Positions 1 to 9,243 of a stretch of 64,000 nucleotides of DNA are shown here, piece after piece. The stretch is taken from NCBI RefSeq assembly GCF_016616885.1, contig NZ_CP067102.1:4988501-5052500 (forward strand). The letters are read 5' to 3'. This stretch comes from Bradyrhizobium diazoefficiens (GTDB taxonomy: Bacteria; Pseudomonadota; Alphaproteobacteria; Rhizobiales; Xanthobacteraceae). A program made the translations under genes and the position numbers. The stretch's first letter is position 1. The number at the start of each line of letters is the position of its first letter. The notes beneath the pieces are model-generated. The model was not told the DNA's origin. It ran no database searches and saw only the letters and a list, made by a program, of their open reading frames with translations.

Positions 1-379
1 CATTCGAGGCCGCGCGGCAGGCTTCGGTCGCGATCAGCCGCAGCCGCTTGGCTTTGCGCAGGTTGATCTTGTCCCGGCAGATGCTGAGCGCGGCGATGGC
101 GCGCTCGATCGCGGCCTCACTGATCGAGCCGGTCGCCGAAACGCCCTCGCCGAGCCGGATGATGCGCGAGAAGGAATCGACCACGCGAAAGCCATCGCTG
201 GTCGGACAGGCGATCAGGAGCCTGCAATTGTTGGTGCCGAGGTCCAGCGCCGCATAGACGCCGGTTCCCGGCGCTTGCGCGGCGACGGCCGGTTCGGGGG
301 CCAATGCCACCGCCGCCATCGACCCCTCGAGCTCACCGTGCGGCCCATGGCCGTCGCGGAGCCGCGTGTGGTCATTCAT
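1..379 (-). CDS. Ppx/GppA-type phosphatase, N-terminal part (cut by window start)
   Basis: The frame starts at ATG 379-377 and runs off the left edge, so only about 126 residues are visible. After a roughly 40-residue variable leader comes YAALDLGTNNCRLLIA, the first phosphate-binding motif of the ASKHA-fold exopolyphosphatase/pppGpp phosphatase family. The segment FSRIIRLGEGVSATGSIS and then IATEACRAA follow, both in the family's usual order. Members remove terminal phosphate from polyphosphate or pppGpp in the cytoplasm. In alphaproteobacteria the gene is often followed by the 23S rRNA methyltransferase rlmE; that cannot be checked here. It is divergent from the CoxL-like gene across about 200 bp in which I see no clear promoter. 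Confidence 0.85.
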   Translation of the reverse strand, partial: MNDHTRLRDGHGPHGELEGSMAAVALAPEPAVAAQAPGTGVYAALDLGTNNCRLLIACPTSDGFRVVDSFSRIIRLGEGVSATGSISEAAIERAIAALSICRDKINLRKAKRLRLIATEACRAASN

Positions 380-588
380 ACAAACTGTCTTTCCGCAGCC
401 CATAGGGCCGAGCTGGAATTGCTTTTTCGCCTGAAACATTAGCAGCGCGACAGGCCTGCGCAACAACGCATCACATGGGACCATGCCCATTCGTGCGTTG
501 TCGTGAACGGGTCGGTGGGTTATCTGAAGGGGCCCCGTCCCGCAAGCGCCCACAAAACGCGCAATTGCCGGCTTTTCAGGTCTTTTCC

Positions 589-2958
589 ATGCAAGAACAC
601 ACCAAATCCTCGACGCTCGAAAACGCTATTGCACTGCAAAAATACGGCGTCGGGCAGCCGGTCCGCCGCAAGGAGGACGACACGCTGGTGCGCGGCAAGG
701 GTCGCTACACCGACGATTTCAATCTGCCCGGCCAAGCCTATGCCGTCGTCGTCCGCTCGACCCACGCCCACGGCGTGATCCGCGGCATCGGCACCGACGC
801 CGCCAGGGCGATGCCGGGCGTGCTGGGCGTGTGGACCGGCAAGGACCTCGACGCGGCCGGCTATGGCCCCTTCACCTGCGGCCTGCCGCTGAAGAGCCGT
901 GACGGCTCGCCCCTGCTCCAGACCAACCGCCAGCCGCTGGCGACCGACAAGGTCCGCTTCGTCGGCGATCCCGTCGCCTTCGTGGTCGCCGCCACGCTCG
1001 CCCAGGCGCGCGACGCGGCCGAGGCCGTCGAGCTCGAGATCGAGCCACTGCCGGCGGTAACCGATCCCGAGGAAGCCACCAAGCCCGGCGCGCCCCAGCT
1101 CTACGACCACATCCCGAACAACGTCGCGCTCGACTACCATTATGGCGACATGGAGAAGGTGAACGCCGCTTTCGCCAGCGCCGCCCATGTCACCAGGGTC
1201 GACATCGAGAACACCCGCGTCGCCGTGGTCTCGATGGAGCCGCGGGTGGGACTTGCCTCCTACGACAAGGCCACCGAGCGCTACACCATCCAGATGCCGA
1301 CGCAGGGCGTCGCGGGCAACCGCGCCAACCTCGCCAAGAACCTGAAGGTGCCGAACGAGAAGGTGCGCATCCTTACCGCCAATGTCGGCGGCTCCTTCGG
1401 CATGAAGAACGTCAACTATCCCGAATACATGTGCATCCTGTACGCGGCGAAGGCGCTGGGACGTCCGGTGAAGTGGCTCGACGAGCGCTCCACCAGCTTC
1501 CTCTCCGACAGCCACGGCCGTGCGCAAAAGATCCATGCCGAGCTCGCGCTCGATGCCGAGGGGCACTTCCTCGCGGCAAAGCTCGAAGGCTACGGCAATC
1601 TCGGCGCCTACATCACCGGCGTCGCACCGAGCCCGCTCTCGCTCAACACGGCCAAGAACTTCGCCAGCGTCTACCGCACGCCGCTGATGGCGGTCGACAT
1701 CAAGACGGTCTTGACCAACACCACGCTGATGGGCGCCTATCGCGGCGCCGGCCGGCCTGAAGCCAACTACTACATGGAACGGCTGATCGACCGTGCCGCC
1801 GACGAGATGGGCATCAACCGGCTGACGATGCGCAAGCGCAACTTCATCAAGCCGCACCAGATGCCCTTCCCGGCCTCCTCCGGCGTCACCTATGACAGCG
1901 GCGACTTCCAGGCGGTATTCACCAAGGCGCTCGAAATCTCCGATCACGAGAATTTCGCCAAGCGCAAGAAGGAGAGCAAGAAGGCCGGCAAGCTGCGCGG
2001 CATCGCCGTGGGCTCCTATCTCGAGGTCACTGCGCCGCCGAGCCCCGAGCTCGGCAAGATCGTGTTCGATCCTGACGGCAGCGTGCAGCTGATCACCGGC
2101 ACGCTCGATTACGGTCAGGGCCACGCCACGCCCTTCGCGCAGGTGCTGTGCGCGCAGCTCGGCATCCCCTTCGAGAGCGTGAAGCTGGTGCAGGGCGACA
2201 GCGACATCGTCCATGCCGGCAACGGCACCGGCGGCTCGCGCTCGATCACCGCGACCGGGCAAGCCATCGTGGAGTCCTCGCGCCTCGTGATCGAAAAGGG
2301 CAAGCGCGCCGCCGCGCACATGTTGGAGGCTTCGGAAGCCGATATCGAGTTTGCCGACGGCGCCTTCACCATCGCCGGTACCGACCGCAGCATCGACATC
2401 ATGGAGCTCGCCAAGAAGCTGCATGACGGCAAGGTGCCCGATGGCGTTCCCAACAGTCTCGACGTCGACCACACCAGCGAGCCGGTGCCGTCGGCCTTCC
2501 CGAACGGCTGCCATGTCGCCGAAGTCGAAGTCGATCCCGACACTGGCGTGGTGCAGATCGTGCGCTACAGCGCGGTCAACGATTTCGGCACGGTGATCAA
2601 CCCGATGCTGGTCGCGGGCCAGCTCCACGGCGGCGTCGTCCAGGGCATTGGCCAGGCGCTGATGGAGCAGGTTCGCTACGACGAAAGCGGCCAGCCGATC
2701 ACGGGCTCGCTGATGGACTATGCGCTGCCCCGCGCCGAGGACGCGCCGTTCATGGAGGTCGGCGATCACCCGGTGCCCGCCACGAGCAATCCGCTGGGCA
2801 CCAAGGGCTGCGGCGAAGCCGGCTGCGCCGGCAGCCTGTCGACGGTGGTGAATGCGGTGCTCGACGCACTGTCGGACTACGGCATCAAGCACATCGACAT
2901 GCCGCTGACCCCGGAGCGGGTGTGGCGCGCGATCCAGGACGCGAAGGGCAAGGCGTAA
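589..2958 (+). CDS. Form-II CoxL-like molybdopterin-binding subunit (xanthine dehydrogenase family)
   Basis: A 789-residue large subunit of a molybdenum hydroxylase. The frame is open back to 475, but the ATG at 589 (MQEHTKSS) has an AGG 8 bp upstream and gives the usual N-terminus, with the conserved GVGQPVRRKEDDTLVRGKGRYTDD. The active-site loop AYRGAGR at about residues 383-389 is the form-II signature; true CO dehydrogenases (form I) have AYxCSFR. The C-terminal GCGEAG places the conserved molybdenum-pocket glutamate near residue 743. The family oxidises aldehydes, purines or aromatic heterocycles, but form-II substrates are mostly unknown. The medium (FAD) and small (2Fe-2S) subunits that normally accompany it are absent on both sides, so partners must be encoded elsewhere. 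Confidence 0.9.
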   Translation: MQEHTKSSTLENAIALQKYGVGQPVRRKEDDTLVRGKGRYTDDFNLPGQAYAVVVRSTHAHGVIRGIGTDAARAMPGVLGVWTGKDLDAAGYGPFTCGLPLKSRDGSPLLQTNRQPLATDKVRFVGDPVAFVVAATLAQARDAAEAVELEIEPLPAVTDPEEATKPGAPQLYDHIPNNVALDYHYGDMEKVNAAFASAAHVTRVDIENTRVAVVSMEPRVGLASYDKATERYTIQMPTQGVAGNRANLAKNLKVPNEKVRILTANVGGSFGMKNVNYPEYMCILYAAKALGRPVKWLDERSTSFLSDSHGRAQKIHAELALDAEGHFLAAKLEGYGNLGAYITGVAPSPLSLNTAKNFASVYRTPLMAVDIKTVLTNTTLMGAYRGAGRPEANYYMERLIDRAADEMGINRLTMRKRNFIKPHQMPFPASSGVTYDSGDFQAVFTKALEISDHENFAKRKKESKKAGKLRGIAVGSYLEVTAPPSPELGKIVFDPDGSVQLITGTLDYGQGHATPFAQVLCAQLGIPFESVKLVQGDSDIVHAGNGTGGSRSITATGQAIVESSRLVIEKGKRAAAHMLEASEADIEFADGAFTIAGTDRSIDIMELAKKLHDGKVPDGVPNSLDVDHTSEPVPSAFPNGCHVAEVEVDPDTGVVQIVRYSAVNDFGTVINPMLVAGQLHGGVVQGIGQALMEQVRYDESGQPITGSLMDYALPRAEDAPFMEVGDHPVPATSNPLGTKGCGEAGCAGSLSTVVNAVLDALSDYGIKHIDMPLTPERVWRAIQDAKGKA

Positions 2959-2980
2959 GGGACGCGCCGCCGCCGAACTC

Positions 2981-3081
2981 CGCTGTCATCGCCCGGCTTG
3001 ACCGGGCGATCCAGTAATCCGAGGCAGTCGTGATTCACGGATGGGCCGCGGCGTACTGGATGCCCGCCTTCGCGGGCACCG
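2981..3081. repeat. Palindromic intergenic repeat (GATCCAGTA type)
   Basis: Two perfect hairpins bracket the segment: CGCCCGG-CTTGA-CCGGGCG at 2990-3008 and TGCCCGC-CTTC-GCGGGCA at 3061-3078. The inner arms read CCAGTA and TACTGGA. It lies between the convergent ends of the CoxL-like and MaoC genes, so it could act as a bidirectional terminator. Its form matches dispersed palindromic repeats I recall from Bradyrhizobium genomes. Confidence 0.7.
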
Positions 3082-3109
3082 TCTCTTTGGTGACGGGCTT
3101 GCCTCTTCC

Positions 3110-3910
3110 CTACGCCGCCGCCTGCTCGCGCGGCTGGTAGATCGCGGTGTGCTGGCAATGCGCCAGCGGCGTCATGCTGTTGGCGACGACCAGCGCGTCG
3201 AGCTCGACGAAGCGGTGGCCCTTCTTCTCGTAATTCGCGGTGACCTTGGCCCGCGCGACGATCTCGTCGCCGGTGCGCGTGGGCGACAGCAGCTGCATGC
3301 GGCTGCCGACATGAATCCATGGGCCGAGAATGGTGTTGTCGACCAGCACGCGGTTCATCACGCGCTGAATCAGACCGGGATGGCCGAGGCCCTCGCGCGC
3401 AAAAATCGGATCGGTTTCCCTGACATCGGCGAGATAGTCGCTCGCCGCCTGCCCGGCCCAGCGGCGCGGCGTCGTGCCGAGCCATTTGCCGACCTCGAAG
3501 ATTTCAGGGCTGACTGGCTTGCGCTCGGCCACCGCGGGCACCTCGACATAGTCACCCAATGACACCGCCGGCGCTGCCGCCGGCAGCGAGGCCGTTCCGG
3601 TGGCGCAAAGCTCGGTCCGGCTGAACACCTCGATCGTCAGCAAGCCGTTGTGCTCGGTCGCATCGACATCGGCGGTCTCGCCGTCATAGACCGGCTTGAT
3701 GAAGCGCGCCTCGACCAGCCCGCGCGCGAGGAAATCGCGGCCCCAGCGCGCCACCGGCACGTGCATCATGTAGGCGAAGACATCGACGCCCGGGACCAGG
3801 CCACTGGAAAAGCCGAAGCGCCGCGCCACCGTGTCGTCGTGCATCTTGTTTTCGGACTGTTTGGCGGTGTTGTAGGCCGCGACGCGGTAGGTCTCGAGCC
3901 GGTTCGGCAT
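3110..3910 (-). CDS. MaoC-like (double hot-dog) hydratase family protein
   Basis: 266 residues from ATG 3910 (MPNRLETYRV), preceded by GGGAAGG. The frame continues upstream, but that part overlaps the divergent DUF188 gene. The N-terminal half has the hot-dog pattern VARRFGFSSGLVPGVDVFAYMMHVPVARWG, and the C-terminal half repeats it with PGLIQRVMNRVLVDNTILGPWIHVGSRMQ. This gives a two-domain layout as in MaoC/FAS1-type dehydratases. These proteins hydrate enoyl-CoA substrates or act as thioesterase-like scaffolds; no substrate can be assigned. It faces the CoxL-like gene across a palindromic repeat and is divergent from yaiI with only about 106 bp between starts. Confidence 0.75.
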   Translation of the reverse strand: MPNRLETYRVAAYNTAKQSENKMHDDTVARRFGFSSGLVPGVDVFAYMMHVPVARWGRDFLARGLVEARFIKPVYDGETADVDATEHNGLLTIEVFSRTELCATGTASLPAAAPAVSLGDYVEVPAVAERKPVSPEIFEVGKWLGTTPRRWAGQAASDYLADVRETDPIFAREGLGHPGLIQRVMNRVLVDNTILGPWIHVGSRMQLLSPTRTGDEIVARAKVTANYEKKGHRFVELDALVVANSMTPLAHCQHTAIYQPREQAAA

Positions 3911-4016
3911 GGCTGGCCTTCCCTGAATTTTTGTTGTTTCAGAGCTGATCGTAGGCCCCGGGGAACACCGGTCAATCCCCTCGCCTTCGGGGCCCGAATG
4001 GGGTACCACGCGGCGA

Positions 4017-4520
4017 ATGACTGACACTCCCACCCGCATCTATGTCGACGCCGACGCCTGTCCGGTGAAGGATGAAATCTACCGTGTCGCGCTCCGTCAC
4101 GGCGTGCCCGTCAGCGTGGTTGCCGGCAACTTTATTCGCGTGCCGCAGGATCCCCTCATCGAGCGCATCGCCGCCGGTGCGGGCATGGACGCGGCTGACG
4201 ACTGGATCGCGGAGCGGGCCAGGCCCGGCGACGTCGTCATCACCTCCGACATTCCGCTGGCAAGCCGCTGCGTGAAAGCGGGCGCCGACGTGATCGCGCC
4301 CAACGGCAAGCCGTTCACGGAGGAGTCAATCGGCATGACGCTGGCGGTGCGCAACCTGATGACCGATCTGCGCTCGGCCGGCGAAGTCACCGGCGGCCCG
4401 CGCTCGTTCGCACCGCGCGACCGTTCCACCTTCCTCTCGGCGCTCGACCAGACGCTGCGCCGGATCCAGCGCCGCCGCGCCGATCACGCCGCGACGAGCC
4501 AGAATTCGAGTCAAGGCTGA
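4017..4520 (+). CDS. yaiI: YaiI/YqxD family DUF188 protein (UPF0178)
   Basis: 167 residues. The N-terminus [15 protein letters not shown] is the family signature, with the paired acidic residues of a PIN-like nuclease fold, followed by VVAGNF and [14 protein letters not shown]. The biochemical role of UPF0178 is not established; metal-dependent RNase activity is suggested only by the fold. It ends 2 bp before the ABC-F gene and is probably co-transcribed with it. Confidence 0.92.
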   Translation: MTDTPTRIYVDADACPVKDEIYRVALRHGVPVSVVAGNFIRVPQDPLIERIAAGAGMDAADDWIAERARPGDVVITSDIPLASRCVKAGADVIAPNGKPFTEESIGMTLAVRNLMTDLRSAGEVTGGPRSFAPRDRSTFLSALDQTLRRIQRRRADHAATSQNSSQG

Positions 4521-4522
4521 CC

Positions 4523-6334
<1,812 letters not shown>

Positions 6335-6336
6335 AA

Positions 6337-7416
6337 ATGACCACTCCCCTCGCTGCAAAAATCGCCCGCGAATACGGCACGCCTTGCGCCGTCATCGACA
6401 TGGACAAGGTCGAGCGCAACATCGCGCGGATCCAGAAGGCCTGCGATGACGCTGGCGTTGCCAATCGGCCGCATATCAAGACGCACAAGAATCCGACGAT
6501 CGCGAAAATGCAGGTCGCGGCCGGCGCGAAAGGCATCACGTGCCAGAAGATCGGCGAGGCCGAGATCATGGCCAACGCCGGCATCGACGACATCCTGATC
6601 AGCTACAATCTGCTGGGTGAAGAAAAGATGGCGCGTCTCGGCGCGCTGAACGCCAAGACCAACATGACGGTCGCCGCCGACAATTCGACCGTCGTTGCCG
6701 GTCTCCCCAAGGCGGCCGCGGCCTCGGGTCGCCCGCTCTCGGTCGTGGTCGAATGCGACACGGGCCGCAAGCGCGCAGGCGTCGAGACGCCGGCAGAAGC
6801 GATTGCGCTCGCACGCGAGATCGCAGCGTCCAAGGGCCTGGAGTTTGCCGGCTTCATGCTCTACCCGACCGAGACCGGCTGGGGCGATGCACAGAAGTTT
6901 TTCGACGAGGCATTGGCCGGCGTGCGCGCGCACGGGCTCGATGCCAAGATCGTCTCGACCGGCGGCACGCCGAACCTCGTCAATCTCGGCAAGCTCAAAG
7001 GCGGCACCGAGCACCGTTTCGGTACCTACATCTACAACGACCGCATGCAGGTCGCGGCGGGCTCCGCCACCTGGGACGATTGCGCTCTGCACATCTATTC
7101 GACGGTGGTGAGCCGCGCCGCACCCGAGCGCGGCATTCTGGACGCCGGCTCGAAGACGCTGACGACCGACACCGGCGGGCTCGATGGCCACGGCCTGATC
7201 CTGGAGCATCCCGAAGCGAAGATCGCCAAGTTCGCCGAGGAGCACGGCTTCCTCGACCTCTCCCGCAGCAACACGCGCCCGAATGTCGGCGACGTCGTGC
7301 GCATCGTGCCGAACCATGTCTGCGTCGTCGTCAACATGATGGACGAGGTCGTGATGGTCCGCGGCGAGGAGATCATCGGCACGCTGCCGGTCGCCGCGCG
7401 CGGGAAGCTGCGCTAG
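6337..7416 (+). CDS. D-threonine aldolase-like PLP enzyme (DSD1 family)
   Basis: 359 residues with an alanine-racemase-like N-terminal barrel. The segment YGTPCAVIDMDKVERNIARIQ is followed by RPHIKTHKNP, where the lysine is the expected Schiff-base residue, and later by GGTPNLVNLG and GTYIYNDRMQ. The C-terminal metal-binding region has DTGGLDGHGLIL and a VRIVPNHVCVVVNMMDEV segment with the His-x-Cys pair that binds a divalent metal in this family. Members cleave D-threonine and other D-beta-hydroxy amino acids to glycine plus aldehyde, or dehydrate D-serine; sequence alone does not separate them. It is the last gene of the yaiI-uup run, immediately followed by the repeat that hosts the IS element. 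Confidence 0.88.
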   Translation: MTTPLAAKIAREYGTPCAVIDMDKVERNIARIQKACDDAGVANRPHIKTHKNPTIAKMQVAAGAKGITCQKIGEAEIMANAGIDDILISYNLLGEEKMARLGALNAKTNMTVAADNSTVVAGLPKAAAASGRPLSVVVECDTGRKRAGVETPAEAIALAREIAASKGLEFAGFMLYPTETGWGDAQKFFDEALAGVRAHGLDAKIVSTGGTPNLVNLGKLKGGTEHRFGTYIYNDRMQVAAGSATWDDCALHIYSTVVSRAAPERGILDAGSKTLTTDTGGLDGHGLILEHPEAKIAKFAEEHGFLDLSRSNTRPNVGDVVRIVPNHVCVVVNMMDEVVMVRGEEIIGTLPVAARGKLR

Positions 7417-7433
7417 CGAGCTGCTTCCACAAT

Positions 7434-7491
7434 CGTCATTGCGAGGAGCCAGCGACAAAATTGCGAAGCAATTTTGCGCTGGGCGACGAAG
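7434..7491. repeat. Left half of a palindromic repeat split by an IS110-type element
   Basis: Begins CGTCATTGCGAG and continues with GGAGCC and AATTTTGCGCTGG up to GACGAAG. It corresponds to the reverse complement of the intact copy at 16965-17081. The other half resumes at 9181, 1.69 kb away. Confidence 0.9.
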
Positions 7492-7567
7492 ATTCCATGG
7501 GGAGTGGATAGCGACCAGATCTGAGGCCAGACTGAGGTTGCTAAATCCATTCAACCTGGAGACGACG

Positions 7568-8734
7568 ATGTTGCTCGATCATCCTTCCGACGGACCGGCC
7601 GCTATCCGCACGCAGTTTGGCGCAATTTTTGTGTCATTGGAACTGAGCCGCTCGACATGGCTGGTGACCTCGCTGTCGCCCGGCAAGGGCGAGAAGATGT
7701 CCAGACACAGCGTGGAGGCCGGTGATATTGCGGCGCTCTTGAAGCTGTTTGCAGAGCTGAAGCAGAAGGCCCTGGCCCGAACGGGGGAGAACTATCCGAT
7801 CATCACCATCCAGGAGGCTGGACTGGATGGGTTCTGGCTTCACCGCGCTTTGCAGCAGGAGGGCATTGAAAGCCACGTGGTCGATCCGGCCTCGATCGCG
7901 ACGCCGCGCCGGCGCCGGCGGGCCAAGACGGACAGGCTCGATGGCGAGACGCTGCTGCGGTCGCTTCTGGCCTACAAGCGCGGCGAGCCGCGGGTCTGCG
8001 CGATGGTGGTTGCTCCTTCACCGGAGGACGAGGATCGCCGCCGACTTTGCCGCGAGCGGCGGACATTGATCGCGGAGCGGATCGAGCACGTCAACCGGAT
8101 CAAGGGGCTGCTGTTTGCACAAGGGATATCCGGCTATGTGCCGCTGCGGCGCGACCGCAAGGCACGGCTCGAGGCCTTGCGCACCGGGGACGGGCGCCCG
8201 TTGCCGCAGCATTTGAAGGCGCAGGTCGGCCGCGAGCTCGCCCGGCTCGAACTGCTGCTCGAGCAGATCGCGGCGGTGGAGCGCGAGCAAGAGGCGCTAC
8301 TGACGGCGAGCAAGCCAACCGGCGAGAAGGCTGCATCGGACCCGGTCACCATGCTGCTCGGCCTGAAGAGCCTGGGCCCGAACTTCGCTGCCGTTCTCTG
8401 GACGGAAGCCTTCTGGCGCCAGTTTGCCAACCGCCGCCAGGTCGCCTCCTATGCGGGGCTTGCGGCCACGCCATGGCGCAGCGGCGGTATCGAGCGCGAG
8501 CAGGGCGTGTCGAAGGCCGGCAATCCGCGGCTGAGAACCACGATGATCCAGCTCGCCTGGTTGTGGATACGCCACCAGCCCCAATCGGCTCTGACCCAAT
8601 GGTTCAAGGCCAACAGCCAGCGCGGCCGCAAGCGCGCGATCGTGGCGTTGGCGCGCAAGCTGCTGGTTGCCTTGTGGAAGTATGTCACCCAGGGCGTCGT
8701 GATCGAGGGGGCCGTGATGAAGCCTGCCGCCTGA
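7568..8734 (+). CDS. IS110-superfamily transposase (RNA-guided DEDD recombinase type)
   Basis: 388 residues from ATG 7568 (MLLDHPSDGP). The longer open frame back to 7439 crosses the IS end and the host repeat and is not credible as the start. The N-terminal RuvC-like DEDD domain shows FVSLELSRSTW, IQEAGLDGFWLHRAL, HVVDPASI and AKTDRLDGETL. The first acidic position is Glu rather than Asp. The C-terminal Tnp2 domain has LLGLKSLGPNFAAVLWTEAF, the catalytic-serine region YAGLAATPWRSGGIEREQG and VSKAGNPRLRTTMIQLAW. These enzymes recombine a circular donor with a target directed by an element-encoded RNA. The frame is intact, so the element may still be active. Confidence 0.93.
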   Translation: MLLDHPSDGPAAIRTQFGAIFVSLELSRSTWLVTSLSPGKGEKMSRHSVEAGDIAALLKLFAELKQKALARTGENYPIITIQEAGLDGFWLHRALQQEGIESHVVDPASIATPRRRRRAKTDRLDGETLLRSLLAYKRGEPRVCAMVVAPSPEDEDRRRLCRERRTLIAERIEHVNRIKGLLFAQGISGYVPLRRDRKARLEALRTGDGRPLPQHLKAQVGRELARLELLLEQIAAVEREQEALLTASKPTGEKAASDPVTMLLGLKSLGPNFAAVLWTEAFWRQFANRRQVASYAGLAATPWRSGGIEREQGVSKAGNPRLRTTMIQLAWLWIRHQPQSALTQWFKANSQRGRKRAIVALARKLLVALWKYVTQGVVIEGAVMKPAA

Positions 8735-8762
8735 GCCCTCTTCACCACCTCAAAACCAATCT

Positions 8763-9075
8763 GCCGAGGTCCGATCGAACCTCGGCCGATCCGGGTGGAC
8801 GAACCGATGGATTGCATGGCTTCAAACGCCGCAACGAAGAATGGCCTCGTCCTCTCGAGCCTGCCCGCCGCAAGCGGAATGTTGGTGCTGTCGCTATCAC
8901 GCGACGACCGAATGTGAGTTTGATCTGGCAAGCAAAACCAGATTGTCAAAACTGGCTCGAACCTGAGATCGCCTGACGACAAGGAGTTATCCGCCCGACC
9001 ACCAAAGCCTGATGGCGTGCTCGCTCAAGTCAAGGTCAAGCCGCTTCGCGGCGGCCCTACGGGCCGACCTTGACT
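8763..9075 (+). ncRNA. Candidate seek/bridge RNA region in the right end of the IS element
   Basis: This stretch has no plausible gene but is rich in perfect stems. GCCGAGGT/ACCTCGGC at 8763-8786 has an 8-nt loop. A bulged stem TTTG-ATCTGG/CCAGAT-CAAA spans 8919-8950. A three-way junction spans 9028-9075. Short matches to the element's own junctions also occur. TGGATTGC at 8808-8815 is the reverse complement of the right target flank. GCGACGA at 8901-8907 equals the left target flank, and ATGTGAG at 8912-8918 equals the right element end plus core. Known biology (seekRNA downstream of IS1111-type transposases) supports an RNA here; the exact ends and guides are inference. Confidence 0.5.
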
Positions 9076-9180
9076 CGATCTGCGCGCGCCATCCGAAAGG
9101 CCCCACGGTCGGGACGAAGAGCTGGCTGCAATCGAACAAAAAGCTGAACTACCACCTTGACACACCAAATCCCCATGTGA

Positions 9181-9239
9181 GCAATCCAGACTGTCACCGC
9201 GGAAAGATTCTGGATTGCTTCGCTACGCTCGCAATGACG
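9181..9239. repeat. Right half of the palindromic repeat split by the IS
   Basis: GCAATCCAGACTG leads to CTGGATTGCTTCG and CTCGCAATGACG. Together with 7434-7491 it rebuilds one repeat of about 116 bp, similar in length and content to the intact copy at 16965-17081. Confidence 0.9.
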
Positions 9240-9243
9240 GTGA

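Larger units (their letters stand above)
7491..9181 (+). mobile_element. IS110-superfamily insertion sequence, IS1111-like layout (about 1.69 kb)
   Basis: Boundaries are deduced from the interrupted host repeat. The repeat stops after GACGAAG (7485-7491) and resumes at GCAATCCAG (9181). Both junctions carry the dinucleotide AG (7490-7491 and 9180-9181), consistent with a 2-bp recombination core and no long target duplication. Sub-terminal inverted repeats CATGGGGA (7496-7503) and TCCCCATG (9170-9177) lie 5 bp from one end and 4 bp from the other. The transposase fills 7568-8734, leaving about 77 bp of non-coding left end and about 447 bp of non-coding right end. A long right end plus sub-terminal repeats is typical of the IS1111 group. 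Confidence 0.88.

Noticed and set aside
520..2892. 790-codon open frame antisense to the CoxL-like gene
   Set aside because: Product is arginine/alanine-rich without any family motif, and the sense strand holds a complete recognised enzyme. Such shadows are common in GC-rich DNA.
7439..7567. N-terminal extension of the first IS110-type transposase
   Set aside because: It would start inside the host repeat outside the element, so it cannot be part of the native transposase.
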